DNA from: an uncultured Jannaschia sp.
GTDB lineage: Bacteria; Pseudomonadota; Alphaproteobacteria; Rhodobacterales; Rhodobacteraceae
DNA: 64,000 nt
Assembly (NCBI RefSeq): GCF_947503795.1
Contig: NZ_CANNEZ010000001.1
Coordinates: 46,001 to 110,000, forward strand
Direction of reading: 5' to 3'
Shown here piece after piece: positions 34,098 to 43,550 of the stretch. The position numbers and the translations under genes were made by a program. Each line of letters opens with the position of its first letter. Within the stretch, counting starts at the first letter, position 1. The notes below the pieces were generated by a model. The model was not told the DNA's origin, did no database searches, and saw only the letters and a program-made list of their open reading frames with translations.

Positions 34098-34436
34098 GTG
34101 AAACTCATCATCGCAGCGATCAAGCCGTTCAAGCTCGAGGAGGTGCGCGAGGCGCTCACCACTCTGGGCGTGCGCGGCATGATGGTCACCGAGATCAAGG
34201 GGTTCGGGAGCCAGTCCGGCCATACCGAGATCTATCGCGGCGCCGAATACGCCGTGAACTTCGTGCCGAAGGTCAAGCTCGAGATCGTCGTGCCCGAGAC
34301 GATGGCCGACCAGGTGGTCGAGACGATCGCCAGCACCGCCAAGACCGACAAGATCGGCGACGGCAAGATTTTCGTCCTCGACGTGCAGCAGGCGGTCCGC
34401 GTCCGGACCGGCGAGCTGAACGACGACGCCATCTGA
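34098..34436 (+). CDS. glnK: P-II family nitrogen regulatory protein GlnK
   Basis: A 112-residue trimeric P-II signal protein. It begins MKLIIAAIKPFKLEEVREAL; the T-loop G-H-T-E-I-Y-R-G-A-E-Y-A-V carries the uridylylation tyrosine at position 51, and the C-terminal G-D-G-K-I-F-V-L-D-V and V-R-V-R-T-G-E are the B- and C-loop signatures. Pairing with amtB, 25 bp downstream, identifies it as GlnK rather than GlnB: unmodified GlnK blocks the AmtB channel when nitrogen is plentiful. Expression is likely NtrC-activated. Confidence 0.96.
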   Translation: MKLIIAAIKPFKLEEVREALTTLGVRGMMVTEIKGFGSQSGHTEIYRGAEYAVNFVPKVKLEIVVPETMADQVVETIASTAKTDKIGDGKIFVLDVQQAVRVRTGELNDDAI

Positions 34437-34461
34437 ACGACCGCCAAGGGGAAAAACGGAC

Positions 34462-35808
34462 ATGCAATTGAACAAGACACTCACCCTCGGCCTGGCACTC
34501 GCCATGGTGCCGCTCGTGGGCTTCGCCCAAGAGACGGTCGTCGTGGTCGAAGACGCCGAGGCCGCCGCGCCGACCTTCGACGAAATCGGCCCCTACCTGA
34601 TGACGACGCTGCTGTTCCTGATCGGCGGCTTCCTCGTGTTCTGGATGGCGGCCGGGTTCGCCATGCTGGAGGCCGGCCTCGTCCGGTCGAAGAACGTCAC
34701 GACGCAGCTGACGAAGAACATCGCGCTCTTCTCGATCGCGGGCATCATGTACTGGCTGATCGGCTATGGCATCATGTATCCCGGCGACTTCAACGGCTAC
34801 TTCGCGCTACAGGGCTGGTTCACCGAGCTTGAGCCGGTCGGTCTTGCGGCGGCGGATGCCGATCTGGGTTACGCCTCGGTCGCGTCGGACTTCTTCTTCC
34901 AGCTGATGTTCTGCGCCACCACCGCGTCGATCGTCTCGGGCACGCTGGCCGAGCGCATCAAGCTCTGGCCGTTCCTGATCTTCGTCGTCGTGCTGACGGG
35001 CTTCATCTACCCGATCGAAGCGTCCTGGCAGTGGGGCGGCGGCTGGCTGAGCGAGATGGGCTTCAGCGACTTCGCCGGCTCGACCCTCGTCCATGCCGCC
35101 GGTGGCTTCGCCGCACTGGCCGGTGCCATCGTGCTCGGCCCGCGCCTGGGCAAGTATGCCAAGGACGGCCGCGTCATCCCGATGCCCGGCTCGAACCTGG
35201 CCCTTGCGACGCTGGGTACGTTCATCCTGTGGCTCGGCTGGTTCGGCTTCAACGGCGGCTCGCAGCTTGCGGCCGGCACCGTGGGCGACATCACCGACGT
35301 GGGCCGGATCTTCGCCAACACCAACATGGCCGCCTCGGCCGGTGCGGTGGCCGCGCTGATCCTGACGCAGGTGATGTACAAGAAGGTCGACCTGACAATG
35401 GTGCTGAACGGCGCGCTGGCCGGCCTCGTGTCGATCACGGCCGGGCCGCTCGACCCGTCGCTCTTCGGGGCCCTCTGGATCGGTGCGATCGGCGGCGTGA
35501 TCGTGGTCTTCGCGGTCCCGATGCTGGACAAGATGAAGATCGACGACGTCGTCGGCGCCATTCCGGTCCACCTGCTGGCCGGTCTCTGGGGCACGCTCGC
35601 GGTTCCGTTCTACACCGACGGCACCAGCTTCGTGACGCAGTTCATCGGCTTCGCGTCGATCGGCATCTTCGTCTTCGTGGTCTCGATCGTCGTCTGGTTC
35701 ATCCTGAAGGCGACCATGGGCATCCGCGTCAGCGAGGAAGCCGAGATCGCCGGGCTCGACACGACCGAGCTGGGGATGGAGGCCTATCCGGAATTCGCCC
35801 GCGGCTGA
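34462..35808 (+). CDS. amtB: ammonium transporter AmtB
   Basis: A 448-residue ammonium channel. A signal sequence (about residues 1-22) and an acidic N-terminal stretch precede 11 transmembrane helices. Family motifs seen are F-W-M-A-A-G-F-A-M-L-E-A-G, D-F-A-G-S-T-L-V-H-A-A-G-G (which contains the first pore histidine, near residue 212), W-L-G-W-F-G-F-N-G-G-S, and D-D-V-V-G-A-I-P-V-H-L-L-A-G-L-W-G with the second pore histidine near residue 370. It is co-transcribed with glnK and ends at a strong terminator. Confidence 0.96.
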   Translation: MQLNKTLTLGLALAMVPLVGFAQETVVVVEDAEAAAPTFDEIGPYLMTTLLFLIGGFLVFWMAAGFAMLEAGLVRSKNVTTQLTKNIALFSIAGIMYWLIGYGIMYPGDFNGYFALQGWFTELEPVGLAAADADLGYASVASDFFFQLMFCATTASIVSGTLAERIKLWPFLIFVVVLTGFIYPIEASWQWGGGWLSEMGFSDFAGSTLVHAAGGFAALAGAIVLGPRLGKYAKDGRVIPMPGSNLALATLGTFILWLGWFGFNGGSQLAAGTVGDITDVGRIFANTNMAASAGAVAALILTQVMYKKVDLTMVLNGALAGLVSITAGPLDPSLFGALWIGAIGGVIVVFAVPMLDKMKIDDVVGAIPVHLLAGLWGTLAVPFYTDGTSFVTQFIGFASIGIFVFVVSIVVWFILKATMGIRVSEEAEIAGLDTTELGMEAYPEFARG

Positions 35809-35836
35809 CGCCCCGCGCGACCCGACATGAGGGAAG

Positions 35837-35862
35837 GGCCCGGTCGCAAGACCGGGCCTTTT
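35837..35862 (+). terminator. Rho-independent terminator after amtB
   Basis: GGCCCGGTC-GCAA-GACCGGGCC is a perfect 9-bp stem with a GCAA tetraloop followed by TTTT, 28 bp after the amtB stop. Confidence 0.92.
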
Positions 35863-35910
35863 CTGCGTGGGCGAGGAGCTCAGAGCAGGATCGCGGCGGC
35901 GCCCAGCATC

Positions 35911-36171
35911 ATGAGGAGGGCCGTGCCGTCCGCCGCAACGGAGCGGCCCGCCGTTGAACCCGCGAACGTGCGGTCGGCGTTCGAGTCGGCATGGTCGGAG
36001 GTATTGGGCGAGCTGGCGCGCGGAACGGATCGCGCGCCCGAGGATTTCGCACCGCCGCTGGCGCTGGCGACGGGGGCAATCGCGGCGGCGTTGGACTCCC
36101 GCGCGGCGCGGGCGATCTTGCTGCACGGGACGTGGGACGCACTCGACGCAATGCTGCCGCCTGCGCTCTGA
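35911..36171 (+). CDS. doubtful small hypothetical ORF (86 aa)
   Basis: An open frame between the amtB terminator and trxA. The last 65 residues look protein-like (FESAWSEVLGELARG, LATGAIAAALDSRAARAILL: amphipathic helices), but no ribosome site precedes the ATG at 35911, the frame is open back into the terminator, and a GTG near 35968 is an alternative start. The reverse strand also has an open stretch ending ALLMMLGAAAILL at 35880, so the coding strand is uncertain. I do not recognise a family. Apart from this ORF and the two flanking hairpins, the 412-bp gap 35809-36220 shows nothing else. Confidence 0.3.
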   Translation: MRRAVPSAATERPAVEPANVRSAFESAWSEVLGELARGTDRAPEDFAPPLALATGAIAAALDSRAARAILLHGTWDALDAMLPPAL

Positions 36172-36184
36172 TCAATAATCGGGT

Positions 36185-36212
36185 GCCCGACGCGGCCCAG
36201 GCCGCACCGGGC
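36185..36212 (-). terminator. hairpin after trxA
   Basis: On the reverse strand GCCCG-gt-GCGGCC-tg-GGCCGC-gt-CGGGC forms 11 paired bases with a symmetrical internal loop, beginning 8 bp after the trxA stop. The tract after it (ACCCGATTATT) is only weakly T-rich. Confidence 0.45.
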
Positions 36213-36220
36213 GTCCGGTC

Positions 36221-36541
36221 TCAGACGGCGCTTTCGATCCAGTCCTTCAGCGCGGCCTTGGGGGCGGCGCCGATCTTCTGATCCACGGGCTGGCCATCCT
36301 TGAAGAGAAACAGCGCCGGAATACCGCGCACGCCCATGGCGGCGGGCGACTGGGGGTTCTCGTCCACGTTGACCTTCACGATCTTGACCCGACCGTCATA
36401 CTCGGCCGAAAGCTCCTCGAGCGCGGGGCCGATCTGCTTGCAGGGGCCGCACCATTCGGCCCAGAAATCGACGACGACGGGGATGTCGGACTGCTTCACG
36501 ACCTGATCGAAATCGGCGTCGGTGGCGGGAACGGTGGCCAT
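36221..36541 (-). CDS. trxA: thioredoxin
   Basis: A 106-residue cytoplasmic thioredoxin with the canonical active site [10 protein letters not shown] near residue 30, the cis-proline segment [10 protein letters not shown] near residue 75, and the glycine in K-I-G-A. It reduces disulfides in ribonucleotide reductase, peroxiredoxins and others, using thioredoxin reductase. The start at 36541 is the ATG that gives standard length. It is the last gene of the divL-position/tsaE/addAB block and may share its transcript. Confidence 0.96.
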   Translation of the reverse strand: MATVPATDADFDQVVKQSDIPVVVDFWAEWCGPCKQIGPALEELSAEYDGRVKIVKVNVDENPQSPAAMGVRGIPALFLFKDGQPVDQKIGAAPKAALKDWIESAV

Positions 36542-36586
36542 GCGGGCTCTCCTGGCGGTTGGATGGGTCACGTGCGGAGGGCGAAG

Positions 36587-39500
36587 CTAGGCACCCCCCG
36601 CGGCCGGGTCAATGGCGTCCCATCCGGCCTTCACCAGATCGTGCGGCAGCGGCATGAGCGTCGGCGTGGCGGTCCAGAGGATCGCGCAGGCCACGGTGCG
36701 CCCCGGCCAGATCGCCTGCGCCGCATGCGCATAGGCCCCCATCTGCGCCAGAAGGCCCATGGGCGTGTCGTTCGGTGTGTCGGGCACCGCGCGGTTCGAT
36801 TTGAAGTCCACGATCGTGATGCGGTCGGGCGCGACGAGGACGCGGTCCATCGTGCCGAACATCGCCGGACGCGGCCCATCGGCGGGCAGCGCGAAGGGCA
36901 GCTCCGCCAGCGTGTCCGGCGCGAAGAGATGGGCTAGATCGGGCGCGGCGAGCACGCCCGACGCCTCTCGCGCGATGTCGTCCGCATCGTCCTCGGGGCG
37001 CAGTTCGGCGTATTGGGCGAGGATGGCGGGGATGGCTGCGGGTCGCGCGGCCGGAGCGAGGCGCGGCAGATGTTCGAGCAGCGCATGGATCGCCGTCCCC
37101 CGCCGGAGGGCCGCGTCGGTATCGCCGGGATCGCCGTCCCCCGGCAGCGTCTTGGCGCCCGGCAGGTCCGAGGGCGTCAGCCGCCCGGCCGGGCGCGGCG
37201 CGGGATCGGGCAGCGCCTCGAGCCAGGGCGGGGCATCGGGGGCGGCGGTCGCTGCCGGTGCGGTATGGGGGAGCGGCGTCCAGTCGCCGGCCTCGATCCT
37301 CAGACCCGTCTCCTCGAATTCGGGCAGGGCGAGCGGCGCCGCCCCCCGCGTCTCCAGCCCGGCCCGGACGCGCGCATGCCAGCTGTCCTCGGGCGCATCG
37401 CCGATCTTGCCCGCCGCCGCCACGATGAGCCAGCTCTCGGCCCGCGTCAGCGCCACGTAGAGGAGGCGGTCGCGTTCCTCGGCATCGGCGGTCTGACGCG
37501 CCTCGGCCATCGCGGTTTGCGGGGCGGCGCGGTTCGCCTTGGCGGGCAGCCAGGTGACCGTCCCGTCGTCGAGCCGCATAAGACCCGATGGCGCCGTCGC
37601 CCGCCGCACCTGCGTTTCGGGCAGGATGACGACTGGCGCCTCCAGCCCCTTGGCGCCGTGCACCGACATGACCCGGATCGACCCGCCGCCGGGCTGCCGC
37701 TTGACGTCCACATCCGTCGTCTCGAACCAGCCGAGGAAGCCCGTGAGGCTCGGGACCTGCAACTGTTCATAGGCCAGCGCCTGGCCGAGCAGCGCGTCGA
37801 TCGCCTCGGCCCGCTCCGGCCCCAACCGCGCGAGGATCAGGCGGCGGCCGTCATGCCGGACGAGGACGCGCTGCAGAAGCTCGTAGGGCCGGAGCGTGTC
37901 GGCACCACGCAGGAGATCCGTCAGCATCGCCGTGACGCGCGGGTGCGCACCACCCTCGCGCAGCGCCTGCCAGAGCGTGCCGTCCCGCGGCTGGGCCAGA
38001 TCGTAGAGCGCCGCCTCGTCCAGCCCGCCCAGCGGGGAACGCAGGATCGTCGCCAGCGACAGGTCGTCATCGGGCGTGGCGACCCAGGTCAACACGGCGA
38101 TCAGGTCGCGCACCGCCAGATCGTCCGCCAGCGACAGCCGGTCCGCCCCGCCGAGGTCAAGATTGCGCGCCTTGCACTCGCGAATGACGTGGTGGAACAG
38201 CGACTTGCGCCGTTGCAGCAGGATCAGGATATCGCCTTCGCGCACGGAGCGGCGGCCATCGCGGGTGGTGATCGGCGTGCCGTCGTCGATCATCCGGCGG
38301 ATGGCATCGGCGATCCGGCGGGCCAGCACGACCTCGGCATCATCGGCGGCGGGCCGGTCGACGGGATCGAACCAGTGGCGGTCGGGATCGTCCTCCTCCG
38401 GTGGTTGCTCGATCGCGGGCCAGAGATCGATGCGACCGGGCTTGGCGGGATCGTGGGCGATATGCTCGGGACGCTCGCCGAGACCGCTGTCGCCGGCGAA
38501 CACCGCATCCACGAAATCGAGGATGGCGGGTGCGGAGCGGAAGGAATGGCGCAGCGCGTGATCGGCCAGCGGCGGATCGGTCAGGCGCGCGCCGAAGAGG
38601 TCGCGCATCCGGTCGAACGCGTTCGGGTCGGCGCCCTGGAAGCGGTAGATCGATTGCTTCCGGTCGCCGACAACGAAGAGCGTCCGCGACACGTCGGGCC
38701 GCGCCCCGGCGCCGGCGGCGAACTCCGAGGCGAGCGCCGCGATCACGTCCCATTGCCGCGGCGAAGTGTCCTGTGCTTCGTCCACGAGGATATGATCGAG
38801 CCCGCCGTCGAGCTTGAAGAGGACCCATTGCGCCATGTCCGAGGTCGAAAGGAGCGCGCGGGCACGGGCGATCTGGTCGTCGAAATCGAGCCAGCCCCGC
38901 GCGGATTTGCGCGCCTCGACGCGCGCGATGAATTCGGGCGCGAAGGCGTGGAGAGCTTGCGATTGGGCCAGCGCCTCGAATGCGGAGATGCGGACAAGGG
39001 CGGCGGCCAGGCGGTGCGCGAGCGCCGAGAGATCCTCGCTGGCGGCCTCCCCGATTCGCGCCGCCACGGGTTTGGTGACCGGCGATTTGCGGGGTTGGCC
39101 CTCCTTGGTCAGAAGCGCGTCTGCCAGAAGGTCGAACCGGGTTGCGCCATCCGCCAGGAGCGCCTGCGACAGGGCCGTGTTCAGGCGAAGCATCGTGACG
39201 GCGGACTCCCCGGCCGTGGCCGCGCGGACGGCTTCGATCAGATCGACGTCTTCGGCCGTGATCGCGGCGTCGCGTATGGCATCCGGCGAGGTGTCGGCGA
39301 TCCCGAGCGCGCGGCGCAGCGCCGCGTCATCAAGCCTGTCGGCCAGATCCTCCCGGTGGCCCATGACGGCGCGGAGGAAGGCCGACGGCTCCTCCGAGAG
39401 GCGGCGGGCGATCCCATCGACCAGCGGCATCGTCTTGGGGTCGGCGGCCATCTCGTCGAGCACATCGGCATGAAGGCGCGCGGCGGCGGTGTCGTCCATC

Positions 39501-39949
39501 TCGGCAAAGGCGGGCGTGACGCCGGCCTCGAGCGGGAAGCGCCGCAGAAGGGACGCGCAGAAGGCGTGGATCGTCTGGATCTTCAGGCCGCCCGGCGTCT
39601 CGATCGCGCGGGCAAACAGCGTGCGTGCGCGCCGGAGCTGGTCGCTCGAGACGGTGCCGCGCGCGGCGCCCAGGCGCGTGATCGCGGCCCGGAGCGCATC
39701 ATCCGGAAGCATCGCCCATGTCCCCAGCGTGCCGAAGAGCCGGTTCTGCATCTCGCCCGCGGCGGCCTTGGTGTAGGTCAGGCAAAGGATGCGCTCGGGC
39801 GGTGTCCCGTCGAGCAGGAGCCACGCCACCCGGTCGGTCAGGACACGGGTCTTGCCCGAGCCGGCATTCGCCGCGAGCCAGATCGATCCCGCGGGATCTG
39901 CGGCTGCGATCTGCGCGCGCGTGGCGGCGTCGGGCGGGGCCGTCGTCAT
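36587..39949 (-). CDS. addA: double-strand break repair helicase/nuclease AddA
   Basis: A 1120-residue UvrD-like helicase-nuclease subunit that resects double-strand breaks and loads RecA with AddB. Walker A reads WLAANAGSGKTRVL near residue 30, Walker B is I-L-V-D-E-A-Q-D-T-S, and motif IV is G-D-R-K-Q-S-I-Y-R-F-Q-G-A. The C-terminal PD-(D/E)xK nuclease has R-R-G-T-A-I-H-A-L-L-E, M-D-R-V-L-V-A and I-V-D-F-K-S-N-R near residue 1047. The start at 39949 overlaps the addB stop (ATGA). A 1000-codon open frame lies antisense to it; I treat that as a composition artefact. Confidence 0.96.
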   Translation of the reverse strand: MTTAPPDAATRAQIAAADPAGSIWLAANAGSGKTRVLTDRVAWLLLDGTPPERILCLTYTKAAAGEMQNRLFGTLGTWAMLPDDALRAAITRLGAARGTVSSDQLRRARTLFARAIETPGGLKIQTIHAFCASLLRRFPLEAGVTPAFAEMDDTAAARLHADVLDEMAADPKTMPLVDGIARRLSEEPSAFLRAVMGHREDLADRLDDAALRRALGIADTSPDAIRDAAITAEDVDLIEAVRAATAGESAVTMLRLNTALSQALLADGATRFDLLADALLTKEGQPRKSPVTKPVAARIGEAASEDLSALAHRLAAALVRISAFEALAQSQALHAFAPEFIARVEARKSARGWLDFDDQIARARALLSTSDMAQWVLFKLDGGLDHILVDEAQDTSPRQWDVIAALASEFAAGAGARPDVSRTLFVVGDRKQSIYRFQGADPNAFDRMRDLFGARLTDPPLADHALRHSFRSAPAILDFVDAVFAGDSGLGERPEHIAHDPAKPGRIDLWPAIEQPPEEDDPDRHWFDPVDRPAADDAEVVLARRIADAIRRMIDDGTPITTRDGRRSVREGDILILLQRRKSLFHHVIRECKARNLDLGGADRLSLADDLAVRDLIAVLTWVATPDDDLSLATILRSPLGGLDEAALYDLAQPRDGTLWQALREGGAHPRVTAMLTDLLRGADTLRPYELLQRVLVRHDGRRLILARLGPERAEAIDALLGQALAYEQLQVPSLTGFLGWFETTDVDVKRQPGGGSIRVMSVHGAKGLEAPVVILPETQVRRATAPSGLMRLDDGTVTWLPAKANRAAPQTAMAEARQTADAEERDRLLYVALTRAESWLIVAAAGKIGDAPEDSWHARVRAGLETRGAAPLALPEFEETGLRIEAGDWTPLPHTAPAATAAPDAPPWLEALPDPAPRPAGRLTPSDLPGAKTLPGDGDPGDTDAALRRGTAIHALLEHLPRLAPAARPAAIPAILAQYAELRPEDDADDIAREASGVLAAPDLAHLFAPDTLAELPFALPADGPRPAMFGTMDRVLVAPDRITIVDFKSNRAVPDTPNDTPMGLLAQMGAYAHAAQAIWPGRTVACAILWTATPTLMPLPHDLVKAGWDAIDPAAGGA

Positions 39950-42885
39950 GGTCGACCCACGGGAATGACGGTGGCCGGAACCGTGTCGTCCCATTCGCCG
40001 AACCGCGAGAGGTGATCGTAATCGCCCGCATAGGTCATGAAATCGGGCGCGAGCCGGGCGATGTAGGGCTGCCCCTCGGCATAGCGCAGCAGCAGATCTG
40101 CCAGCTCGTGATAGGTGGCCTCCAGCAGATCGTCCTCTGTCGAAACGGGCTGCGCCTTATAGACGGACCCGATGCTCAGGTAAGCGACCTCGTCCACCCG
40201 GCGCTGGGTCAGGTCGGGGAAGGCGCCCCGCTGGACCATCATCGCCTCGAGCAGGAGTTGCTTGGCGAAGACCTTCTGCTGCTTTTCGCTGGGCGCGGGG
40301 CCGGTCTTGTAGTCGTAGATCGCCACGGCGTCGCCACGCAGATCCATGCGGTCCGCGCGGGCGGTCAGGGTGAAAGGCGGCTCGGTCAGGACGAGCCTTC
40401 CCTGTTCCTCGAGGGCGGTCGGGCGGCCCTCGATGCGCCGCGCCGCCTCGGCCGCAAGGAGATCGGGCAGGACGCGCGCGAACTTGCCCAGCCAGAGCCG
40501 CCGCGCGCCGGGCCAGGGGGCCGCCTCCTCGAGGCTCGTGGTCAGCATCCCGTGCAACCGCGCGTCGGCCTCGGGTGGCAGGGCGTCGGGATAGGCGCGC
40601 GAGAAAGCTTCCATGGCATCATGCACCGCCCGCCCTCGGACACGGGCATCGGGCCCCAGCCGCAGCGGATCGAGCGGCCTCAGGCGCAGGACGCGCCGGG
40701 CGTAGATCGCGTAAGGGTCGCGGATCAGGGTTTCGATCGCGGTCACACCCAGTTCGGTGGGGCGAACCCGGATAGGGGGTTTCGGGGCCGGGCGCGGGGC
40801 GGGGGCGGCGGCGTGACGGTGATCCGGTGTTTCGAGACCTGCGGCCTGCGCCAGCCAATCTGTGCCCCGTCGACGCATCGCCTCGAGCGCGGTCCCGGCC
40901 TCGGGGCCGATCCCCGCCAAGAGCCCCGTCAGGCGATTGAGCCAGCGCGACGGGACCGTATCGGTCTCGGCATCCCGCACCGCGCGGCTGAGCCAGATCT
41001 CGGGCCCGGCGGCGGCCTGCTGGAAGTCATGCGCCGAGAGCCCGACCGTCCGCTCCGGCAGCCGCAGCCCCGCCTGCCGCCGCATCGCCCGGTTGAGCCA
41101 CGGATCGACGCCGGGGCTGTCGGGCCAGGTGCCGTCGTTCAACCCCCCGAGGATCACGAGCTCCGCCGTTCGTACGCGCGCCTCGAGCGCGCCCCAGATC
41201 ATAACGTCGGGTCGGGGCGCGTAGCTTTCGCGCACCTCCTCGGCGGCCAGAAGCGTCCCGAGGATGCGAGCGTGGTCCGCCGCCGGGACCGGCGCCGGTC
41301 CGCGTTCGGGTGCCGCCTCGGCAAGGGTGTCGACGACGCGCCGGGCCAGACGCCCCGCCGTGCCGTCCCAGATCGCGCCGCCGGGCGCGCCGCCGGGCCC
41401 TGCCCCGACCCGCTCCACGAGGGCACGGTGCCGGCGCGCGTGATCCGATAGGTCCCCGCCGCCCATCGGCGCGGCCAGATCGTCCAGAAGACCGCCGAGC
41501 CAGGCCCTCCACGCCTCCGGCGCACCGCTCCAGGCCGCAAGGGCGGCGGCGTCGGGAAACGCGGTCTGGTCGCGGCGAAGAAGCTCGAGCTCCAGCCGCC
41601 GCGCGTGGGCAAGATGTTCGAGACGATCCGAGCCCGTGGCCGTCAACGGGTGCTTGAGCAGGATCGCGAGGTCCTCGGCTTCGACGGGGCGGCCCCGCAT
41701 CTCGGCCACATGCAGCAGCAGGCGGCCCGGCGCGGATTGGTTCAGCGGACGCCCGGCGGAATCGTCTGCTTCGATGCCCCAGCGGTCCAGTTGGGCCGCC
41801 ACCTGCCGCGACAGCACCCGGTCCGGCGTGATCAGCGCCGCGCGCCGCCCCTCGGCCACGGCGCCGCGCAGGCCAAGCGCGATCGCTGCGGCCTCAGCGG
41901 CGGGGGAGGGCGCCTCGAGAAGCGTGATGCCCGCGCAGGCCTCCGCGAGACCGGCAAGCTCTGGACCTTCCGTGCGCCAGGCGTCGGTGGCGGGCGCGGG
42001 TCGCAGCGCCAGCGACAGAAGGGCGTTGCGCGCGGGCGCGACGGGATCGGCATCGCCCCAGCGCGGCACGTCGCCGCGCGCGAGCCCAAGCTCGGCCAGA
42101 AGCGCCGCATGGCGATATTGCGGGTGGTCCTGTTCTCCCGGCGCCTCGGCGGTGAGCGCGGCCCAGGCCGGGTCGGGCATCGCCCCGTCGAGGCCGGGCA
42201 GGATCACGGCCCCCTGCGGCAGGTCCAGCACAGCACGGATCAGTCGCCGCGTCGGCGTGCGCGACGCGGTCGAGCCCGCGACGATGACCGGGTCGGCGGG
42301 CGGTTCCCCGCGCCAGTGATCGAGCAGCCGGTCCAAGGCGACGGCCTGCGCCCCCGCTTCGGTCAGGCTGCCGTCGCGGGTCTGCCAGTCGGCGACGATC
42401 CGCAGGAACTCGAGATTGCGCGCCCAGTGATCGGAGAGGTCGCCCGCGTCGATCGCCTCGAACGCGGCCGGGTCCATCCCCTCCTCCTGCATCTCGCCCA
42501 GCAGCGTGGCGAGGCTCGAGGCCAGGTCGAAGGCTGCAGCGGGCGGCGAGAGGTCGGGGCTCCGGCGCAGGGCCGCATCCACCAGCGTGGTTAGCCGAAG
42601 CCGCAGCGCGAGCCCGCCGATCTCGGGCTGCGGCGCGCGGCCCGGCGGCAGGAGCGGGGCGAGGTCCGAGACCAGACCGATCCGTGGCAGGAGAGTCGCA
42701 CCGGTCTCGGCCAGCGCGGCTTCGATGCGGCGGGCCATGCGGCTCGTGTTGACGACGATCGTGACGCGGGCCAGCGCCTCGGGCGGCGCGTCCCCCAGCC
42801 GCTGCCGCAGTCCCGCGACGACCATCCGGCTGAAATCCACGCCCGGCGGCTCGTGATGCAGGCCCGAGATCGGCGTCCGGTTCAT
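39946..42885 (-). CDS. addB: double-strand break repair protein AddB
   Basis: A 979-residue AddB of the alphaproteobacterial type. It has an inactivated helicase-like N-terminal region and a C-terminal nuclease with T-A-R-A-D-R-M-D and I-Y-D-Y-K-T-G near residue 870. Only one cysteine is present (in E-A-C-A-G-I), so the four-cysteine Fe-S cluster that staples the Bacillus AddB nuclease is absent; the expected C-P-F/Y position reads I-R-D-P-Y-A-I-Y-A-R. The start at 42885 overlaps the stop of the nucleotidyltransferase gene by 4 bp and begins at the conserved first strand region. Confidence 0.93.
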   Translation of the reverse strand: MNRTPISGLHHEPPGVDFSRMVVAGLRQRLGDAPPEALARVTIVVNTSRMARRIEAALAETGATLLPRIGLVSDLAPLLPPGRAPQPEIGGLALRLRLTTLVDAALRRSPDLSPPAAAFDLASSLATLLGEMQEEGMDPAAFEAIDAGDLSDHWARNLEFLRIVADWQTRDGSLTEAGAQAVALDRLLDHWRGEPPADPVIVAGSTASRTPTRRLIRAVLDLPQGAVILPGLDGAMPDPAWAALTAEAPGEQDHPQYRHAALLAELGLARGDVPRWGDADPVAPARNALLSLALRPAPATDAWRTEGPELAGLAEACAGITLLEAPSPAAEAAAIALGLRGAVAEGRRAALITPDRVLSRQVAAQLDRWGIEADDSAGRPLNQSAPGRLLLHVAEMRGRPVEAEDLAILLKHPLTATGSDRLEHLAHARRLELELLRRDQTAFPDAAALAAWSGAPEAWRAWLGGLLDDLAAPMGGGDLSDHARRHRALVERVGAGPGGAPGGAIWDGTAGRLARRVVDTLAEAAPERGPAPVPAADHARILGTLLAAEEVRESYAPRPDVMIWGALEARVRTAELVILGGLNDGTWPDSPGVDPWLNRAMRRQAGLRLPERTVGLSAHDFQQAAAGPEIWLSRAVRDAETDTVPSRWLNRLTGLLAGIGPEAGTALEAMRRRGTDWLAQAAGLETPDHRHAAAPAPRPAPKPPIRVRPTELGVTAIETLIRDPYAIYARRVLRLRPLDPLRLGPDARVRGRAVHDAMEAFSRAYPDALPPEADARLHGMLTTSLEEAAPWPGARRLWLGKFARVLPDLLAAEAARRIEGRPTALEEQGRLVLTEPPFTLTARADRMDLRGDAVAIYDYKTGPAPSEKQQKVFAKQLLLEAMMVQRGAFPDLTQRRVDEVAYLSIGSVYKAQPVSTEDDLLEATYHELADLLLRYAEGQPYIARLAPDFMTYAGDYDHLSRFGEWDDTVPATVIPVGRP

Positions 42886-43550
42886 ATTGCGGCCGCCAGC
42901 ATCGCTTCGGCCTCTGCGATCCCGGCAGGCGAGCCGACATCGGCCCAGCCTCCGGGATGCTCGACCCCGAAGAGACGCCCCGCCTCGAGCATCGGCTGCC
43001 ACAGGCTCCAGAGCGAGAAGACGGTGTCGGGCACCGCGTCCAGCCCGCCCGTCTTCACGATGCCCGCGCCTGTATAGCCAAAAGGCCGCGCGTCCCGCGT
43101 GACGCGCCCGTCCGCCTCCAGACCGAAATCGGCGCCGATCCGGCCCGCCGCGCGGTCAGGCGGCACCAGTAGGAGGAGCCCGTCCATCCGCTCGGGCGCC
43201 CAGGCCGCGCGAAGGGTGGCGATGGCCGTGGGTCCGGTCCAGGCGGCATCGGCGTTCATCGTCAGGACCGGGCCGTCCCCGAGAACCGGTCGCGCGTTCC
43301 TGAGCCCGCCCCCGGTTTCCAGAAGCGGGTCCTCGCGGAGGAGCGTCAGGTCGCGCCCGGCGAGATGCGCGGCGAGGCGGTCGGCGAAGTGATGCGCGTT
43401 CACCGCGACGGGGGCGGCGCCGACGACCTGCTCCAGCGCGTGATCGATCAGCGGTCGGCCCGCCACCTCGACCATGGCCTTCGGGCGGTCGTTCGTCAGC
43501 GGGCGCATCCGTGTGCCGAGGCCCGCGGCAAAGACCATCGCGGCGATCAT
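42882..43550 (-). CDS. murU: nucleotidyltransferase, N-acetylmuramate-1-phosphate uridylyltransferase (MurU) type
   Basis: A 222-residue sugar-phosphate nucleotidyltransferase. The N-terminus A-M-V-F-A-A-G-L-G-T-R-M-R-P-L-T and P-K-A-M-V-E-V-A-G-R-P-L are the nucleotide-binding signature; the metal-binding aspartate lies in L-T-M-N-A-D-A near residue 100, and G-W-A-D-V-G-S-P is near the C-terminus. Together with the adjacent kinase this matches the AmgK-MurU pair of the Pseudomonas/Caulobacter peptidoglycan-recycling route, which turns MurNAc into UDP-MurNAc. A mannose-1-phosphate guanylyltransferase role is the main alternative; the pairing makes MurU more likely. Confidence 0.82.
   Translation of the reverse strand: MIAAMVFAAGLGTRMRPLTNDRPKAMVEVAGRPLIDHALEQVVGAAPVAVNAHHFADRLAAHLAGRDLTLLREDPLLETGGGLRNARPVLGDGPVLTMNADAAWTGPTAIATLRAAWAPERMDGLLLLVPPDRAAGRIGADFGLEADGRVTRDARPFGYTGAGIVKTGGLDAVPDTVFSLWSLWQPMLEAGRLFGVEHPGGWADVGSPAGIAEAEAMLAAAI

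Noticed and set aside
37013..40015. 1000-codon open frame antisense to addA
   Set aside because: Typical of high-GC DNA with strong third-position bias; the protein is low-complexity in Arg, Gly and Ala, and addA on the other strand is certain.
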